Shown: in pieces, positions 24,065-33,210 of the stretch | How the letters are laid out: every line of letters begins with the position of its first letter | How positions within the stretch are numbered: the stretch's first letter is position 1 | Assembly (NCBI RefSeq): GCF_030547685.1 | Contig: NZ_JAUOQM010000040.1 | Coordinates: 1-42,640, forward strand | Direction of reading: 5' to 3' | Source: Gilvimarinus sp. 2_MG-2023 | Lineage (GTDB): Bacteria > Pseudomonadota > Gammaproteobacteria > Pseudomonadales > Cellvibrionaceae | DNA length: 42,640 nt | Program-made: the position numbers and the translations under genes | Notes under the pieces: generated by a model | The model's input: only the letters and a program-made list of their open reading frames with translations | Told to the model about the DNA's origin: nothing | Databases searched by the model: none

Positions 24065-24598
24065 CTGCCGTATTCGCGAGTGCTGCCCTGGAATATGGAT
24101 AAACTCGCCGGAGCGTTTACCGGTTTGGGTGTTTATATAGTGGCGGCTGTGACGAATGAGGGAAAAGTGCTCCCCCATAGGGGAAAATAGCACCAGTATT
24201 TCGTAGCAGGGGTCGAGCCGGGCGTAGCGGCATTGATGGCGATACTCTACGTAAAAACCGGGCTCTAGGGCGTTCGGTGGATCGAAATGCCAGCTGGCGC
24301 GGGGGTTAAAAAATCCCACTAGAGTGCCCGCCGCGCGCGCAAAACGCTCTTCGCCGGCCCGCCATTCGGTCAAGCTTTGGGCTTTTTTTAGGCGAGCGTG
24401 CAGCTGTTGGTAGGCGCGCTCGTAGTCGGCGTCGCGCATGGCGGTGCTAAAGGCTCGGTAGGCTTGATCGGCCCGGGCTTGCTCAGCTGCGCTAGGTTGA
24501 TAGGTTGCGGCTTGTACACAGGCGCCGACAAGTAAGGTCAGCAGACCAATACCGGCTTTAAAAGCGCTGAACTGGGTGGGAGTGGGGAGAGTAAACAA
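24062..24598 (-). CDS. DUF4019-like exported protein
   Basis: A 178-residue protein with a signal peptide (hydrophobic run 15-28, cut near CVQAA; the VGAC could be a lipobox). The body matches the DUF4019 pattern: AYRAFSTAMRDADYERAYQQ, LTEWRAGEERFARAAGTL and PGFYVEYRHQ. This is a periplasmic fold of unknown role. The stop codon lies in the last, degenerate unit of the CCTCAGA array, so expansion of that array could alter the end of the message but not the protein. It stands alone. Confidence 0.7.
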   Translation of the reverse strand: MFTLPTPTQFSAFKAGIGLLTLLVGACVQAATYQPSAAEQARADQAYRAFSTAMRDADYERAYQQLHARLKKAQSLTEWRAGEERFARAAGTLVGFFNPRASWHFDPPNALEPGFYVEYRHQCRYARLDPCYEILVLFSPMGEHFSLIRHSRHYINTQTGKRSGEFIHIPGQHSRIRQ

Positions 24599-24763
24599 GG
24601 TTGATATCCGACAGATAAAAGCGAGCCGATATGGTGAATAAAGACGCGGTTCGTGGCAAGGTCGCGTTTGGCAATTTATAGCCTTGGCAGAAAAAATTGC
24701 ATTTTTTCACGTAAAAGCTGGTATTTATTTGCCAAATTGGCTATTTTTTAAACCCTGTCGACC

Positions 24764-25306
24764 GTGAAAAACTCGGGTATTTGTGTGATTCAGTCCGCCT
24801 CTTCTTACAATCTGTATGCGTTGCAAGGCGCAACGCTGCGCCCGACCGAGGCAGTGTCTGAGCCCGGGCGGGTCAATCCGGCCGAGCGCTCGAGCCGGCC
24901 GGTCAATCAGGTCGAATCGCCCCGGCGTGACAACAACGACAATCGGCGCTCGGTCGAGCGGCTGGATGAAGGCACTCAAACCGGGGAAGTCAGCCAGCTC
25001 GACCCTTTAATTGAGCTGTTTATTGAGCGCGCCGACCAAAACGGCCAAAACCGTGAACAGGCATCGCGTGATAACCAAGCCGGTGATTTTATTGCCGCCG
25101 CCGAACCGACAACTGTGGGCGCAGGGCCAAGTGGTTCTGGCGGTGCTTCAACTTTGGGTTTTAGCGATTTGCGTTCGGCGCTCAGTTTCTGGGAGTCGCT
25201 CAACCCTGAGCGCGAAGATACATCCAGCTTGCCCGCTCCCATTGCCGCGTATCGCGAGGTGCAATCGGGTCCCGCCCCCCGTTTAGGTTTATCTGCTTAC
25301 GCTTAA
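24764..25306 (+). CDS. Hypothetical protein, mostly disordered
   Basis: A 180-residue protein with a GTG start that I do not recognise. Residues 25-150 are rich in Arg, Glu, Asn, Gln, Pro and Ser and look disordered (NQVESPRRDNNDNRRSVERL). A short amphipathic stretch (SQLDPLIELFIERADQNGQN) might be a helix. No signal peptide or membrane helix is present. No clear ribosome site is seen before the GTG. The stop is shared (TTAA) with the convergent efflux gene, which argues for a real, tightly packed gene, but the start is uncertain. Confidence 0.5.
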   Translation: MKNSGICVIQSASSYNLYALQGATLRPTEAVSEPGRVNPAERSSRPVNQVESPRRDNNDNRRSVERLDEGTQTGEVSQLDPLIELFIERADQNGQNREQASRDNQAGDFIAAAEPTTVGAGPSGSGGASTLGFSDLRSALSFWESLNPEREDTSSLPAPIAAYREVQSGPAPRLGLSAYA

Positions 25307-26667
25307 ACTTCTGTGTTGTCAGCCAGTGCCGGGGTCGATCCCATAGCCTCGTACACGCTGACCAGTGCCTGTAGGTAATTCAATTTGCTCGCGACTAACT
25401 CTTCTTTGGCGCTAAACCAGCTTTGTTGGGCGAGGAGCAAGTTTAAAAAATCCGTATCGCCAGCGTCAAAGCGGGCCTTGGCAATATCATACAGACTTTG
25501 ATTGTTAGCGAATTTATCCTGCGCAATGTCTAATTGCTGTGATCTTAACCGCTGGGTTTCAAGCTGGTCGATGGTGTCGCGATAGGCGTCGGCTACGGTG
25601 TATTGGTAGCTGGCGTAATCGATATCGGCGTCTAGCTCGGCGATGCGTATTTGGGCACGGGTTTGTCCGCCGTCAAACAACAGTAGCGAAGCGGCTTCGC
25701 GAATACTGCCCGCCCATTCGCTGGCCCCATTCAGAATATCGTCAATACCCCAATTGAGACTCAAGCTAAGATCCGGCCAGCGCGCCGTTTTAGCCTGGTG
25801 AATCAAAGCCTCGTTTTCGGCCAGCGCTAAGGTGGCAATTTGAATATCGGGACGCTGTTGCAGCAGTTGTGCGCTTTGCACGGCGGCCACTTGAGGCAGA
25901 GTGAGTTCATCGAAGTCGGTGTTAAGTTCAGGTGTTTGCAAGTCTAAGCGCCCCAACATAATCGCCAGAGCGCGCCGGTTAATATTTAGCTCGCTCTCTA
26001 GGCCGACTAATTTAGTGCGCGCATTCAACACCAGATTTTTTTGTTGGCGCAACTCCAGGCCCGAGGTGCCGCCGGCGTTGTAGGTGAGTTCAAACAGCGC
26101 CAATAGCTTTTCACTGGCGGTCAGATTTTGCTGGGCAACTTGGCGCAGTGACTGAGTGCTGAGTGTGTCGAAGTAAGTGCGAATAAACTGCGCTTGCAGA
26201 GCAATTAAGCTGGCGCGGGCTTCCCAATTTGCCACTTGCAGTTGAGCCTCGCGCAGCTTGATGCCCGCGGCGCGCTCGCCCCAAAGATCCAGGGTGTAAC
26301 TGGCGCTGATGTCAAAACTGTTGCTGCTGCCGGTGCGGCCGCTGTTATCAAAATTGTCGCTGTTGCTTAACCCGGCACTTGCGCTGGGCCAGTTGTCGGC
26401 CCGGCTGGCGCTGAGCACTTGTCGGGCCCGCTCTATGCGCAACTCGGCCATGTGTAAATCCAGGTTGTCCGTTTGCAATTGCTGCAAATAATGTTGCAGC
26501 TCGGCCGGTAAAAAGTCTTGCCAGGTGCTTTCGGTAAGCGGCGCGATCTCGGTACCAGTCAGTGCATTTTGATAGGCGGTGTGCGCTTGTGTCGTACTTT
26601 GCTGTGGCTCGGGGTTGAAGGCACAGGCGGTTAATATAAAACTGATAAGCCAAATTCGATACTGCAT
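25303..26667 (-). CDS. TolC-like outer-membrane efflux lipoprotein (NodT type)
   Basis: A 454-residue outer-membrane channel with lipobox ILTAC (Cys15) and the two repeated coiled-coil/beta segments of the TolC superfamily (LHMAELRIERARQVLSASRA; RPDIQIATLALAENEALIHQ; FDAGDTDFLNLLLAQQSWF). It lies two bases after macB on the same strand and is the third component of a MacA-MacB-OMF tripartite pump. Confidence 0.92.
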   Translation of the reverse strand: MQYRIWLISFILTACAFNPEPQQSTTQAHTAYQNALTGTEIAPLTESTWQDFLPAELQHYLQQLQTDNLDLHMAELRIERARQVLSASRADNWPSASAGLSNSDNFDNSGRTGSSNSFDISASYTLDLWGERAAGIKLREAQLQVANWEARASLIALQAQFIRTYFDTLSTQSLRQVAQQNLTASEKLLALFELTYNAGGTSGLELRQQKNLVLNARTKLVGLESELNINRRALAIMLGRLDLQTPELNTDFDELTLPQVAAVQSAQLLQQRPDIQIATLALAENEALIHQAKTARWPDLSLSLNWGIDDILNGASEWAGSIREAASLLLFDGGQTRAQIRIAELDADIDYASYQYTVADAYRDTIDQLETQRLRSQQLDIAQDKFANNQSLYDIAKARFDAGDTDFLNLLLAQQSWFSAKEELVASKLNYLQALVSVYEAMGSTPALADNTEV

Positions 26668-26669
26668 TT

Positions 26670-28604
26670 TTATTCCTCGGCCAGTGCGGTAATGGGGTTT
26701 AAGCGAGCCGCCTTGCGTGCGGGAATAAAACCAAACACCAAGCCTACGGCGATGGATGTGGCAAAGGCCAGTGCCGCCGGCAATAGGGTAAAGGTAATGG
26801 CGACGTCAAAACTGCGCACCACCAATGCGCCAGCAAAGCCGATGATAATACCCAGTACGCCTCCAAAAAAACACACTACTAACGCTTCAATATTAAACTG
26901 GCGCAAAATATCGGAAGGTTTGGCACCGGTGGCTATACGCAGGCCAATCTCGCGGCGGCGCTCCGAAACATTGACTAGCATAATATTCATGACCCCTATC
27001 CCACCGACAAACAAAGAGATGGCGGCAATGGAGCCGAGTAAAAGCGTTAATGTATCTTGCGCGGCGGTGACAGCTTGCACCAATGATTCGGTGGAACGCA
27101 CCTGAACATCTTCGGCTTGATGGCGCTCTACCAATAATGTTTCGATGTCGGTTTCCAGCCGGGCGGCGGATTGGGTATCCGTGGCCTGAATGGTAATGCT
27201 GCTAAGGTGAGCGCGACCAAACATTTTTAATCGGGCCGTGGTCAATGGAATTAAAACTTCATCATCCATATCCTGCCCGGATGGGTCGGACCCTTTGGCT
27301 TTTAACAAGCCGATAATTTGATAGGGCGCGCTGTTGACCAGAACAAAACGTCCGATTGGGTTTTCGCCTGTATCAAACAAACTTTCCGCCACCGTAGCGC
27401 CCACCACCATCACTGAGGCGTAGTTGTCGATATCGTCTTGTTCGAAAAACACCCCCTGCGATAACTCCCAATCGCGCACGGTAAAGTAGCTTGGTGTGGT
27501 GCCGCGAATACGACCGGAGTAATCTTTATTGCCGTAGCGCAAAGTCGAGCGCGAGTTGCGCTCGGGGGCAACGGCTTTCACCCCGGGCAGCGCTTCAATG
27601 GCCTCGGCATCTTCGACGGTTAGAGTGGCAATGTTGCCGCTGTCGCGGCGCAGATTGCTGCCGCCGGGGCGCACGGAAATTAGATTAGTACCAATGGATT
27701 CGATGCGCTCGAGCACTTCGGCTTTACCGCCTTCGCCAATGGCAATCATCAGTACCACGCTGGCAACGCCGATTATAATACCCAGTAGGGTCAGGAGCGT
27801 GCGAAATAAATTTACCCGCAAAGAACCGAGCGCAATTCGCGCCGATTCAAACAGACTAATGCTGGGAAATACGCGCACTTTTTTGGGCGCAGCTGGCACC
27901 TCAGCGGATTGCGCGCTAGCACCGGTGTCATCGATCAGTTGCCCGTCTTTAAACGACACAACGCGCTCGGCGTGCTCGGCAATATGACGGTCGTGGGTAA
28001 TCAGAATAATGGTCACGCCTTCGCGGTTAAGCGTTTGCAGTAAATCCAGTACCTGCTCGCCACTTTGGCTGTCGAGTGCGCCGGTGGGCTCATCGGCCAG
28101 AATAACCTCGGCACCGTTAATCAGTGCCCGGGCGATAGACACGCGTTGCTGTTGCCCGCCGGAAAGTTCGCTCGGTTTGTGATGGGCGCGCTCACCCATG
28201 CCGAGTTTTTGCAAAAGTTGTCCGGCGCGTTCGCGGCGGCTCGCACGGTCTTGGCCTTTGTAAATGCCCGGCATAGCAACGTTATCGAGGGCAGTGATAT
28301 TGGCCAACAATTGATAGCGTTGGAAAACAAAACCAAAAGTGTTTAAACGCAGTGCCGAGAGTTCATCGGCATTGAGTTCGGCCACATTGATGCCGTCTAC
28401 CTCGTAAGTGCCGCTTGAGGGTTGATCCAGACAGCCGAGAATATTCATCAGCGTCGATTTACCCGAGCCGGACTGGCCCATAATGGCGACAAACTCACCG
28501 CGCTCGATGGTGAGCGATACATCTTTTAGAGCGTCTACCCGGGTTTCACCCAATTGATAATAGCGGCCAATACCCGACAACTTGATCAGTGCATTAGAAG
28601 CCAC
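26670..28604 (-). CDS. macB: MacB ABC transporter, ATPase plus permease
   Basis: The preferred start is the GTG at 28602-28604, which has GGAGG about eight bases upstream inside the macA end. It gives 644 residues, close to E. coli MacB (648). Walker A GQSGSGKST is at 43-51, followed by LSGGQQQR and Walker B VILADEPTGAL. After the ATPase come one membrane helix (about 270-295), a large periplasmic domain and three C-terminal helices (IAAISLFVGGIGVMNIMLVN onward). MacB powers mechanotransmission-type export of macrolides, peptides or lipoprotein-like cargo to the outer membrane. Longer open reading upstream overlaps macA and is not translated, in my view. Confidence 0.95.
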   Translation of the reverse strand: MASNALIKLSGIGRYYQLGETRVDALKDVSLTIERGEFVAIMGQSGSGKSTLMNILGCLDQPSSGTYEVDGINVAELNADELSALRLNTFGFVFQRYQLLANITALDNVAMPGIYKGQDRASRRERAGQLLQKLGMGERAHHKPSELSGGQQQRVSIARALINGAEVILADEPTGALDSQSGEQVLDLLQTLNREGVTIILITHDRHIAEHAERVVSFKDGQLIDDTGASAQSAEVPAAPKKVRVFPSISLFESARIALGSLRVNLFRTLLTLLGIIIGVASVVLMIAIGEGGKAEVLERIESIGTNLISVRPGGSNLRRDSGNIATLTVEDAEAIEALPGVKAVAPERNSRSTLRYGNKDYSGRIRGTTPSYFTVRDWELSQGVFFEQDDIDNYASVMVVGATVAESLFDTGENPIGRFVLVNSAPYQIIGLLKAKGSDPSGQDMDDEVLIPLTTARLKMFGRAHLSSITIQATDTQSAARLETDIETLLVERHQAEDVQVRSTESLVQAVTAAQDTLTLLLGSIAAISLFVGGIGVMNIMLVNVSERRREIGLRIATGAKPSDILRQFNIEALVVCFFGGVLGIIIGFAGALVVRSFDVAITFTLLPAALAFATSIAVGLVFGFIPARKAARLNPITALAEE

Positions 28605-29802
28605 CGCGACGACCTCCACCACCACCGCCACCACCGGGCGGTGGTCCACCCATGGTGTTACCGGCGCGACGGTCAATGTTTGACGTTGCGCTTGAGTCGG
28701 GGTTGCGAATACCGGCCACCACTTTGTCGCCCTCACTGAGCCCGGAGGTTACGGCGACTTGGGTGCGTGTGCGCATGCCCAGTTTAACGGCCACCCGTTC
28801 GCTGCCCTCGGCGGTTTGTTTGATCACACTCGGTCCCTTGGGGCCGCGGCGCAGTGCGCCGGTGGGAATGGTCAGTACATCCTCGGCTTGCGCTTCAATA
28901 AAGAATACCTGCGCGGTCATGGAATCCATTAAACGCGAACCTTTGTTTTCGATATCGATTAACACTTGGTAGAGCACGACATCGTTAACCACTTCCGGCG
29001 TGGGCAATACCTGGCGCACGGTGGAGTACCAGCGTTTATCGGGTGCGCCCAGGGTGGAAAAATAAACGGGCATGCCCGCATAAATTTGAGTGACATCGGC
29101 TTCAGACACTTCAGTGCGCAGTGTGAGTACCGACAAGTCGGCAATTTTCATGATCAGTGGTGCGCTTTGATTAGCGTTGAGTGTTTGCCCTTCACGCACG
29201 GCAATAGAGACAACAGTGCCGTCCATGGGGGCGTAAATTTTGGCGTAGTTAAGCGTGGCTTTGTCGCCATCAAGCGATGCGCTATCGGCTTTAATTTGTG
29301 CCTGCATAGCGCGAATATCTGCCGTTAATCCTTTTACGTCGGTTTCGCTAGCGGTTAAGGTATCTTGGCTAATAGCGTTTTGGGCAAACAGGTTGCGGTT
29401 GCGCTCTAAGCGCTCTTCGGCCAAGTGTTGTTCGGCGTAGAGTTTTTCTAACTGCGCGCGTTTATTTTCCAGGCTGGCTTCGGCGCTCATGACATTAGTT
29501 TCAAAGACTGTGGCGTCAATCTCGGCCAGCAGTTGGCCACGCTTAACCACATCGCCCACATCCACCGCCAAACTCTCGAGCTGGCCTGACACCTGCGCGC
29601 CGACTTCAACATAGTCTTTTGGCTCCAATGAGCCGCTGGCGGCGATAACGTTTTCGATTGAACCGCGCTCGACCGTGTGCCAAATATATTCTGGGTTGTC
29701 GCTGTTACGGGTAAAGTAGTGAACAAGTAACAGTGTCAATAATGCGATAACGACGACGACTGATACCTGCACTAATGTGCGTTTATTTCTGAATAATTTC
29801 AT
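28594..29802 (-). CDS. macA: MacA-type periplasmic adaptor
   Basis: A 402-residue membrane-fusion protein: N-terminal anchor helix (10-28), lipoyl half-motifs (AQVSGQLESLAVDVGDVVKR and APMDGTVVSIAVREGQTL), a coiled-coil hairpin (about 105-170) and beta-barrel/MP domains. The C-terminus ends in an unusual Gly/Pro/Arg tail (GGPPPGGGGGGGGRRGGF). This tail is encoded where the macB ribosome site and start overlap, so part of the bias may be forced by that overlap. It is first in a macA-macB-OMF operon. Confidence 0.93.
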   Translation of the reverse strand: MKLFRNKRTLVQVSVVVVIALLTLLLVHYFTRNSDNPEYIWHTVERGSIENVIAASGSLEPKDYVEVGAQVSGQLESLAVDVGDVVKRGQLLAEIDATVFETNVMSAEASLENKRAQLEKLYAEQHLAEERLERNRNLFAQNAISQDTLTASETDVKGLTADIRAMQAQIKADSASLDGDKATLNYAKIYAPMDGTVVSIAVREGQTLNANQSAPLIMKIADLSVLTLRTEVSEADVTQIYAGMPVYFSTLGAPDKRWYSTVRQVLPTPEVVNDVVLYQVLIDIENKGSRLMDSMTAQVFFIEAQAEDVLTIPTGALRRGPKGPSVIKQTAEGSERVAVKLGMRTRTQVAVTSGLSEGDKVVAGIRNPDSSATSNIDRRAGNTMGGPPPGGGGGGGGRRGGF

Positions 29803-29927
29803 TTGTCGTTTAACCTGAGTAAGACTGCGCGTATTGTAAGGACAAACCGCCGGTTATGTGCGCCTGAGAGGGCATTTATACATTATTTTACTTCCCGCTT
29901 AAGTAGTGTAAGAGCCGGCAATAAGGG

Positions 29928-29942
29928 TTTACCTTAGTTTAC
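29928..29942 (-). promoter_or_regulatory. CpxR-like box upstream of macA
   Basis: On the minus strand the sequence reads GTAAA-CTAAG-GTAAA, a perfect match to the CpxR consensus GTAAA-N5-GTAAA. It lies 126 bases before the macA start and 64 bases before the divergent lipoprotein start. Whether this organism has CpxR is not visible here. Confidence 0.5.
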
Positions 29943-30005
29943 GTAGCGCAACTTCAGGCAACATAACGCAACTTACAATAGGGTTTTCTTTTTTGAGGTT
30001 GGGCT

Positions 30006-30521
30006 ATGTGGATTAAGCGGATATTAGCGGCGGCTGTGGGTGCGGCTTTGTTGAGTGCAGCAGGTTGCTCCAGTGGTCCCGAGCGCAAAGCGCCGGTGTT
30101 AGAGCAGCGGCTTCACACCAGTATTACCGAGAACGGCTCAAAGATGTTTATGTTCCAAATGGTGCGCGCCTCGGGTGGTGATTCGAGCCGTGCCGGTGGC
30201 CGCCCCTCGGGCGGTCGGTCTGGTGGGCCGCCGGGTGGCGGCGGTGGGCGCGGCGGCGACCGGGGCGATAAACGCGGTGATAAGGGCGCCGAGGAGTCGG
30301 GCAAAATGCTGGCCGAGGCACACGAGGCTCTGCTGGTTCAGCTTGAGCAGACAGGTTTTTGTCGCGAGGGCTACATGACCTTGGAAGAGTCCGCCAAGCG
30401 AGGCCAGCTGGCCATTCGGGGCGAGTGTAATGAAGCGGCGACCGAGGCCGATCGCGAGACTTTTATGCAAGCACCCGAGCCACAGTTTAAGGATTTACTG
30501 CAGCCGGCACCCACTCAGTAA
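30006..30521 (+). CDS. Glycine-rich lipoprotein
   Basis: A 171-residue lipoprotein I do not recognise as a family. Signal peptide and lipobox SAAGC (Cys21). A Gly/Arg/Pro-rich middle (about 57-95, RPSGGRSGGPPGGGGGRGGD) is followed by a helical C-terminal part with two cysteines (GFCREGYM, RGECNE) that could form a disulfide. It is divergent from macA across a 200-base gap with a CpxR-like box, and its Gly-rich segment resembles the tail of MacA. It may be a partner or cargo of the pump; this is speculative. It overlaps guaD convergently by seven bases. Confidence 0.75.
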   Translation: MWIKRILAAAVGAALLSAAGCSSGPERKAPVLEQRLHTSITENGSKMFMFQMVRASGGDSSRAGGRPSGGRSGGPPGGGGGRGGDRGDKRGDKGAEESGKMLAEAHEALLVQLEQTGFCREGYMTLEESAKRGQLAIRGECNEAATEADRETFMQAPEPQFKDLLQPAPTQ

Positions 30522-30988
30522 TCGGTTCGCTGGCTATTTTGTTGCCAGCGGGAAAAAGGCCGCTCGGATTGACTGAGATCCACGTGGTGAAAAGGGATGG
30601 TGCGATCGGCGCCGTCCTTTTTTATTTGCCGGTAAATAAACGAATCGTCAAACCCGGCCGCCGCCGCTTGTTTGTGATCGGCGGCAAAGTAAACCGCAGT
30701 TGGGCGCGCCCAGTAGATGGCACCCAGGCACATGGGGCAGGGCTCACAGCTGGAGTAAATAATGCAGTCGGTCAGTTGGTGGCTCTGCAAAGTTTGGCAG
30801 GCGGCGCGAATGGCGTTGACCTCGGCGTGGGCGGTTGGGTCTAGGCCTGTGGTCACTGTATTGCAAGCGCGGGCAATGACGGTATTGTTTTTGACTACCA
30901 GCGCTGCAAAGGGGCCACCGCCGCTGGCGGCGGAGTCACTGGCAAGCTGTAGACATTCTTGCAAAAACTGGGTGTGGGGGCAGTTCAT
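30515..30988 (-). CDS. guaD: Guanine deaminase, cytidine-deaminase-like fold
   Basis: A 157-residue zinc enzyme, very close to B. subtilis GuaD along its whole length. Zinc ligands are His54 (HAEVNAI, with catalytic Glu56), Cys84 and Cys87 (CEPCPMC). The C-terminal FDDSFIYRQI and the final Tyr are family features that form the swapped active site. It converts guanine to xanthine in purine salvage. It lies just downstream of the receiver/PilZ-like gene on the same strand, with a 12-base gap, although no functional link is evident. Confidence 0.92.
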   Translation of the reverse strand: MNCPHTQFLQECLQLASDSAASGGGPFAALVVKNNTVIARACNTVTTGLDPTAHAEVNAIRAACQTLQSHQLTDCIIYSSCEPCPMCLGAIYWARPTAVYFAADHKQAAAAGFDDSFIYRQIKKDGADRTIPFHHVDLSQSERPFSRWQQNSQRTDY

Positions 30989-31000
30989 AGTGCTTTTACA

Positions 31001-31807
31001 TTAGCCGATAAGGCGTGACAGTTGTTCGGATTTGGCCGCATCGTTATCAATAAAGCGCAGTACAGCTTTGACCACCCGGCTGGTGGGGATGGACTCGGCA
31101 GCTTGCAGGCTGTGCACATAAGCGTTGAGCTGCACGTGTTCGGCCACCCCTTCTTGCCCGATGTCGACCACAACTTGATCAAATAAGTTGGGCAGGCCGT
31201 TATCGCGGGCGAGGGCGGCACTGAGAGTTTGCAGGTTTAAATCGCGAATCACGCAGGCGACCGCTGGCTTGTTATTATCGAAGCGAATCTGCGCTTTGAA
31301 TTTTTTGCGTGGGCTGGCTTTTTCGGGTGTTTCACTTGCCCCGCCGCCGGTGAGTACATCCACCGAGCCGAAGGCGTGCCCTTGGTTGCCCTGCACCTGG
31401 CCGCCTTTACCGGGTAACTTGGGTAGTTTGCCGATTTTTTTCAGCTGTTTAAAAACTTTGCGGATAAGCTCATCGGGGGTAAACGGCTTGGAAATATAGT
31501 CGTTGACTCCGGCCTCAACGGCCTTGACCACGTGGGCGCGGTCACCGCGGCTGGAGATCATAATAAACGGGGTGGCTTGATAGCGCTCGTCGTTGCGCAG
31601 GCTGCGCAGTAGCTCTTCACCGCTGAGGTTGGGCATCTCCCAGTCAGACAGTATCAGGTCCATGGTTTGACCCTTGGCCGCAGCCAGGGCGCGGCTGCCG
31701 TCGGCGGCCTCAAAAATTTCTACGCCGGGTATGCGTTCGCGCAGGTTTTTTTTCACCATGTCGCGGATGAAGCCGGCGTCATCCGCCACAAGAATGCGTA
31801 AAGCCAT
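31001..31807 (-). CDS. Response regulator with CheY receiver and PilZ-like C-terminal domain
   Basis: A 268-residue protein. Residues 1-120 are a CheY-type receiver with phospho-acceptor Asp55 (LILSDWEMPN) and the conserved Lys in YISKPFTPDEL. After a linker, residues 165-268 look like a PilZ domain (KFKAQIRFDNN, CVIRDLNLQTLSAAL). The usual RxxxR and D.S..G c-di-GMP ligands are only partly present, so nucleotide binding is doubtful. It probably couples a phosphorylation signal to motility or surface behaviour. No kinase gene is adjacent. Confidence 0.8.
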   Translation of the reverse strand: MALRILVADDAGFIRDMVKKNLRERIPGVEIFEAADGSRALAAAKGQTMDLILSDWEMPNLSGEELLRSLRNDERYQATPFIMISSRGDRAHVVKAVEAGVNDYISKPFTPDELIRKVFKQLKKIGKLPKLPGKGGQVQGNQGHAFGSVDVLTGGGASETPEKASPRKKFKAQIRFDNNKPAVACVIRDLNLQTLSAALARDNGLPNLFDQVVVDIGQEGVAEHVQLNAYVHSLQAAESIPTSRVVKAVLRFIDNDAAKSEQLSRLIG

Positions 31808-31872
31808 GCCTGGCCCTCTGTAAGTAACGACTACCTTCTAGGATAGCCGATTTTGGCGCCCAAGGTGGGGGT

Positions 31873-32646
31873 TTAGTCCTGGCGGCGAGTAAATACCCAG
31901 TCGCGCTGGGAGGACAGCTCGGGGTCAAAGGCGTAACCATCCATATCAAAGGCTTTTATTTGCTCGGCATCCTTAATGCGGTTGGCGATGATATAAGCGC
32001 TCATCATGCCGCGGGCTTTTTTGGCAAAAAAGCTAATGATTTTGTACTGACCGTTTTTCCAGTCTTTGAATACCGGGGTAATAATGTCGGCGTCCAGCTG
32101 TTTGGGCTTAACGGCCTTAAAGTACTCGTTGGAGGCCAGATTAATCAAGGTGTGGCTGTTTTGCTCTGCCAACTGTTGATTGAGGGCCTGGGTGAGCGAC
32201 TCGCCCCAAAATTGGTATAAGTTGTCACCGCGCGCATTGCGAAACTTGGTGCCCATTTCCAGCCGGTAGGGTTGGATTAAATCGAGCGGGCGCAACAGTC
32301 CGTACAGGCCACTCAAGATGCGCAGGTGCTTTTGGGCAAAATCGAAATCGCGCGCCTTAAACGCCTCGGCATTGAGGCCGGTGTAGACGTCGCCCTGAAA
32401 AGCCAAAACGGCTTGTTTGGCGTTTTTCGCGGTAAACGGTGTCTTAAAGGCCTGAAAACGGTCGAAGTTGAGCAGGCCGAGCTTGTCGCTGATGCTCATC
32501 AGACCGGAAATATCGGCCGGTGATAATTCGCGCAGCTCCTTGATTAGGGCGCGCGAGTCTTTCAGAAAGTCCGGGGTGGAGGACTTATCGGTGACCGCAG
32601 GGGTCTCAAAATCCAGCGTTTTGGCTGGGGAAATGACCATTAACAC
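31873..32646 (-). CDS. yaaA: YaaA peroxide-stress protein (UPF0246)
   Basis: A 257-residue protein starting [13 protein letters not shown], as in E. coli YaaA, with the family landmarks [32 protein letters not shown] and the final DW.F.R. YaaA limits intracellular iron and damage during peroxide stress and binds DNA. A GTG start at 32646 fits the family N-terminus and is placed nine bases after a GGAG that spans the end of the upstream gene. It is coupled to the DUF4265 gene, only six bases apart. Confidence 0.93.
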   Translation of the reverse strand: MLMVISPAKTLDFETPAVTDKSSTPDFLKDSRALIKELRELSPADISGLMSISDKLGLLNFDRFQAFKTPFTAKNAKQAVLAFQGDVYTGLNAEAFKARDFDFAQKHLRILSGLYGLLRPLDLIQPYRLEMGTKFRNARGDNLYQFWGESLTQALNQQLAEQNSHTLINLASNEYFKAVKPKQLDADIITPVFKDWKNGQYKIISFFAKKARGMMSAYIIANRIKDAEQIKAFDMDGYAFDPELSSQRDWVFTRRQD

Positions 32647-32652
32647 GTGTAG

Positions 32653-33129
32653 TTACTCCGGTTGTAAGATTGCCTGCCACCAGTTCAGCGGTGTTACGCC
32701 ATCGGCGGGGTCGTAGACATTGCCGTATTGCCACATGGCGTCATCGCCGGAAATCGGGTTGAAGACTTCCTCGATGTTATTGAAACCACAGCTAACGTGT
32801 ATGCTGTATATCAACATGCGCGGGGTTTCAAAATCCAATTCGCCCCCCAATTTGGCTACCGGGCCGTTGAGGCGGTCGGCCAGGGTGCTGGCATCGTTTT
32901 TTGTGAACACGCGTACACTTAGATTGCCACTGTGTTTTACAATTTCAAATTCGCGCTTGCCGGTGTCGGCTTTGATGACATCGCCGCTGGCCAAACCCTT
33001 GACGAAAGCCGGTGAGCGCACCAACTGTAGGGTATTATCGGGCAACGCTTTGACGGGCAGGCGCTCTACCATGGGCTGGCCGTCGGGTTTAAGACCGGCG
33101 AAGAGCTCAATTGCTTGCAGTGATTCCAT
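32653..33129 (-). CDS. DUF4265-like protein
   Basis: A 158-residue cytoplasmic protein started at the ATG at 33129, preceded by AGAGGT; an earlier in-frame start would run into the divergent gene's leader. The core PDNTLQLVRSPAFVKGLASG then DVIKAD resembles DUF4265, a small domain of unknown function. The C-terminal half (RMLIYSIHVSCGFNNIEEVF) suggests a ferredoxin-like fold. It is co-transcribed with yaaA and divergent from the M48 protease. Confidence 0.75.
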   Translation of the reverse strand: MESLQAIELFAGLKPDGQPMVERLPVKALPDNTLQLVRSPAFVKGLASGDVIKADTGKREFEIVKHSGNLSVRVFTKNDASTLADRLNGPVAKLGGELDFETPRMLIYSIHVSCGFNNIEEVFNPISGDDAMWQYGNVYDPADGVTPLNWWQAILQPE

Positions 33130-33210
33130 GTAACCTCTGTATCGGTAAAATACGGCATTATAAAGACTTTGCGCCTCAGGCACAGGTTATACCAACCAAA
33201 GGAGAGAGTT

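Noticed and set aside
28605-28736. Extended N-terminus of MacB
   Set aside because: The extra 44 codons are out-of-frame macA sequence; the GTG at 28604 with GGAGG gives the normal family length.
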